From: Pteria penguin
Taxonomy: Eukaryota; Mollusca; Bivalvia; Pterioida; Pteriidae
Direction: 5' to 3'
NCBI GenBank assembly: GCA_035048485.1
Contig: CM068585.1
Coordinates: forward strand, 49,801,186 to 49,865,185
Length of the DNA stretch: 64,000 nt
Shown here: piece after piece, positions 60,677 through 64,000 of the stretch
Layout of the letters: each line of letters starts with the position of its first letter
Numbering within the stretch: position 1 is the first letter of the stretch
Position numbers and translations under genes: made by a program
The notes under the pieces: model-generated
What the model was told of the DNA's origin: nothing
The model's input: only the letters and a program-made list of their open reading frames with translations
Database searches by the model: none

Positions 60677-61306
60677 TGAATTAAGACATGCAGAGATATG
60701 CGATAGATATAACAATGCCAGTGATAGATATTTCTAAAGATCTGGTTCTCTTATTGGGTCCCTTGCATCGAACGAATGCCACAAACGTGACATTCGACCA
60801 ACGCAACCGAGTCGTCGCTGTCATTTTCTCCTCGGCATATATCTAATTCTATACAATTGATGAAACAGATGCAGTCATTTTATAAGAGAAATAAACTTGG
60901 TGTGACGTATAACAGGAATTGCCGGAATCAATCATAAAACAAACTGTACAGAATCTTGTTGTCCATTTTTTCATAATCTTCTGGTAAAAGGTAATCCGAT
61001 TGTTTGTATGATTTCTACGTGTATGGAACTACGTGTCTTGGATTTACTGTAGTTCTTTCTCACCTGCAATTCAGGTGATTTAAATATTTAATAAAAAATA
61101 TAAAATATTTGTAAGTAACATCTAACCACAAAGCGGGTTTTTTCAATTATAAATTCTACATATGTTTCCAGTTTACGACTGATATTACCGGACTTAAAAA
61201 GAAAATCTTAGAAATCAAATTTTTGCGTCAGTTTGATTTAATTAAAAAAAAATAATATAACAAGCTTTGATGTATGCTTGAATACATTGTTAATAAAGAT
61301 TGCGAT

Positions 61307-62654
61307 TTATTGTGAAGGACAGGCCATCCAGCTGACTCCCACTCCCCATTGCTTGGTTCCCGCCCATGTTGTCAACTGCAACTTAAAACCACGCCCATCC
61401 AATTGTTTTACAGACGCCAGTGCTCGGATATTGGTGTCCGACTGCGAATCCAGTACATACATTCCATAGGTTAATGCAGGTGCTTTCGAAAAAGGAACTT
61501 GAAATTTGATGTACTTATTAACAGGCCACTTAGGTGCAACAGGAAAGGTATGCGCTGCAAAGGTGCCGGATTGACCTGTTAAAGAAAACATCATAGAGAC
61601 ATATAACGTATATGTACGACTAATTGATCTAAAACTATGTAACTCAGAAAAATACATTTATTTAGAAATAAATTGATTATCATTCATCATTGTGTTCGAA
61701 AATCCTATATGAAATTACGATAGAGTTTTGCAAATGGCAAATCAACAGGTTTAGATATAAGCCATTTATTGCATACAATCATGACGCAGTCTTGTCAATA
61801 TAATAGATGCAGGCGGAGTTTATCATTTTTAATGGTTGCTTGATTAATTAATTAGGGTTTTGCGTCGCTTTTAACAATCTATTTATTTTATGGAATCAGG
61901 AGATTTTCTCACCATCAAACATATCACATCGTCGCGGTTTCGTGAGAGAATACAAGTACAAAAAACAAGAAAAGGAGAGAGTGGCAATCAAGCACGAAAT
62001 ATGATAGATAATTGAAGAAATAGCAGTCGTATGTGTCATTTTTTCTGTCATTGATGTATATCTAATTGTATTCCAGGAGTAGCAATTATATCTTAATTAG
62101 GTGATCATATCATGGTGTGGTGATTATGGTTCTGTGATCATGTCAAGTGTAGTGATATACACACTGCCATCATATGATAGTTTGGTGTTTATTACATGAT
62201 CCGGTGATAGAAGCATGGTGAAGTGATTATATCATGGTACAGTGATCATATTATTGTATGGCTATTATGGTGCGGTGATCACATAATTTGTAGTGATAAT
62301 ACCATGGTTTTGTGATTATATTATGTTGTAGTGTTGATATCATGATGCGGTGATCAGATCAGGTGTAATAATCATATCATGATGTGGTGATTCTATCATG
62401 TTGCGACTGATTTTAATGACAGATAACAGATGTTGGCTCAACGTAATTGGAATACACCAAAAGCTAAAACAAATAAAGCAATCTTTTGTCTTCCAGCCGC
62501 ACCCGACCGTACTAAAATCGGTGATTCTGTCCACCCCTTATCCCCACATATTTGTCATAAAATAAATAAATAAATAAAATAAAAAAAGAATAGAATAACA
62601 GCAACAATGATAATAATAACAATAATAATAATAATAATGATAAAAATGATGTTG

Positions 62655-62725
<71 letters not shown>

Positions 62726-63130
62726 GAATATAAAGGAATCGGAGACGGCGAAATGTTTCTTATACATTTTCCAAATACACAGTTTTAAGTTTTAGTACCT
62801 ACGCAGGTATTTTACTATACAGTATCATATAATAAAATGGTATGATCTATAAAACATATATTATAACAACTATACAATAGACTTCAAAATATAAATTGCA
62901 TTATATCATTACTAGGACATATTATGGAATGTTTAAAGACCATTTGGTTATCAATGAATATAATTTTTACACAAAAAGACAATAAATGCTAACTTACATT
63001 TCAATCCTGTGTTGTCTGGAAAATGAAATAAAATGTACAGAACATTCAAAATAATGGAATCCCTCATTTATCAAATATAAAAAATATGTTCATAAGTAAA
63101 TAAATTATTATCATTGTCATTATCATCAGA

Positions 63131-63177
<47 letters not shown>

Positions 63178-63588
63178 GCTCATGCCAATTTCTTAAATAT
63201 ATAATGTGTTGATTCAAATTCTTTTCCTATACTGTTAACATTAAGTCTTCTTTATCGATGTTATGTTCATGTAACTGTAACAGAGAACAGCTAAAAATAC
63301 ACATACAACAATTATAATACTACATATAAAAATTTAAAAAGTCCTAATAGTATTAATAAGGTAGCTTCACTTACCTACAGAGGGCCTGTTGGCAATGTTA
63401 CCAATTTTTCCGGACAAGGTCTTAATCTTATTTTGACAATCTTCAGTTTGGCCGTATAGATCGTTTATTTTATTCCAGAGTTCCTCTATATCATCTTCAA
63501 GGTCTGCCCTCAGCTTGTGCGGCTCAGATTCTGCTAAAGACATCGCAAAAGCAAGGGATACAACAAGATACATCTGAAGAGTCATCAT
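61307..63588 (-). CDS. Secreted coiled-coil H-type lectin (three exons)
   Basis: Minus-strand exons: 63588-63375 (214 nt), 63015-62998 (18 nt) and 61575-61307 (269 nt), all GT-AG with matching phases, giving 166 residues. Residues 1-20 are a signal peptide (MMTLQMYLVVSLAFAMSLAE). About 25-65 are charged and heptad-like (DLEDDIEELWNKINDLYG), a likely coiled coil for oligomers. The 18-nt exon encodes the linker around NTGLK and contributes to a Cys. Residues 79-166 form an H-type lectin domain (APALTYG, LDGRGF, LQLTTWAGTKQWGV, VSWMACPSQ). Known members of the fold bind GalNAc-type glycans as multimers and act in mollusc defence or egg protection. A TATATAAA box lies just upstream. An (AAT)n array sits in intron 2. 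No damage seen. Confidence 0.88.
62100..62405. repeat. Degenerate ~18-20-bp tandem repeat
   Basis: Variants of TGATCATATCATGGTGTGG recur irregularly. It lies in intron 2 of the lectin gene. Confidence 0.7.
62605..62725. repeat. (AAT)n microsatellite in intron 2 of the lectin gene
   Basis: AATAAT repeat with few interruptions. The poly-Ile frames it gives on both strands are artefacts. Confidence 0.97.
63132..63173. repeat. (CT)n microsatellite in intron 1 of the lectin gene
   Basis: About twenty CT units. Confidence 0.97.
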
Positions 63589-63637
63589 TGTACCAGAGTT
63601 GTGTAGATCCTAAGTGTGTAGATTATTTTTCAGCTGG

Positions 63638-63645
63638 TTTATATA
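63638..63645 (-). promoter_or_regulatory. TATA box of the H-type lectin gene
   Basis: Reads TATATAAA on the minus strand, about 50 bp before the first ATG (63588), which would give a 5'UTR of some 20-30 nt. Confidence 0.6.
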
Positions 63646-64000
63646 ATCAAGTAGAATAGTGCACCTGTTACATACTTTCCACGCCACTTTTGTTGTATTT
63701 TAGGAATCTGTACTCTCTATAATATCCATCGTGAGACATATGTTGCAAGAATCTGAAAATAATTTTTATTAGGTGTGCCTTCTTAAAGGAGTATTCCACA
63801 TCAGTTTTCATCATCTTTTTTCAGGTCATTTGTTTACTGTACTGTACGTGAAATTCAATATGTCAGTTAGGCACGATTTACTTTGATAAAGCATAGAGAG
63901 TACAAAATGTCTCAATGTCCATTAATGAAATCGAAAACAATGCCAAAGCTTCGAAATTTAGAGATAGTAAAAATGTAATGTATTTTGGCCTATTCACTTC
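63646..64000. other. Upstream flank of the lectin gene
   Basis: No further gene seen. Confidence 0.3.

Noticed and set aside
62555..62795. Poly-Ile frames on both strands
   Set aside because: Translation of the (AAT)n run.

Overview
The window is nuclear DNA from an animal, most likely a bivalve mollusc. It is AT-rich and gene-poor, with small exons in long introns, and dense in microsatellites, minisatellites, tRNA-derived SINEs, MITE-like foldbacks and retrotransposon tails. The secreted H-type lectin genes and several repeat families resemble repeats I remember as common in oysters and mussels. There is no bacterial, phage or CRISPR content.

Layout: 1-3432 holds a ~316-bp tandem repeat rich in TGACGTCA, a diverged repeat block and a possible Helitron-like 3' end. 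Positions 3433-20506 (copy A) and 21163-33895 (copy B) are a head-to-tail segmental duplication. Each copy carries, on the + strand, a gene for a small secreted peptide with ten cysteines. Each gene has five tiny coding exons and a spliced 3'UTR (CDS 12683-18669 in A, 30396-32950 in B). Each copy also has two weak candidate exons of unknown genes. The copies differ by insertions with readable target-site duplications: a 3.2-kb TIR element, a 219-bp element and a SINE in A, and a 44-bp retrotransposon tail in B. From exon 5 onward they are much more diverged than before it.

Positions 33.9-48 kb are repeat-rich and contain two TIR-bounded DNA-transposon candidates, foldbacks, a retroelement remnant and SINEs. 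An intact but apparently orphan H-type lectin exon lies at 48211-48479. Positions 50.4-54.6 kb hold a third, decayed copy of the cysteine-rich gene: its upstream region, a large 38-bp minisatellite grown inside that region, and a degenerate signal-peptide exon at 54527-54613. Positions 56-61 kb are SINEs and retroelement tails. At the right end is a complete three-exon minus-strand gene (63588 to 61307) for a secreted coiled-coil plus H-type lectin protein of 166 residues.

The genes suggest a small cluster of secreted effector or recognition proteins, cysteine-rich peptides beside H-type lectins, evolving by tandem duplication and decay. A role in defence or mucosal secretion is inference.
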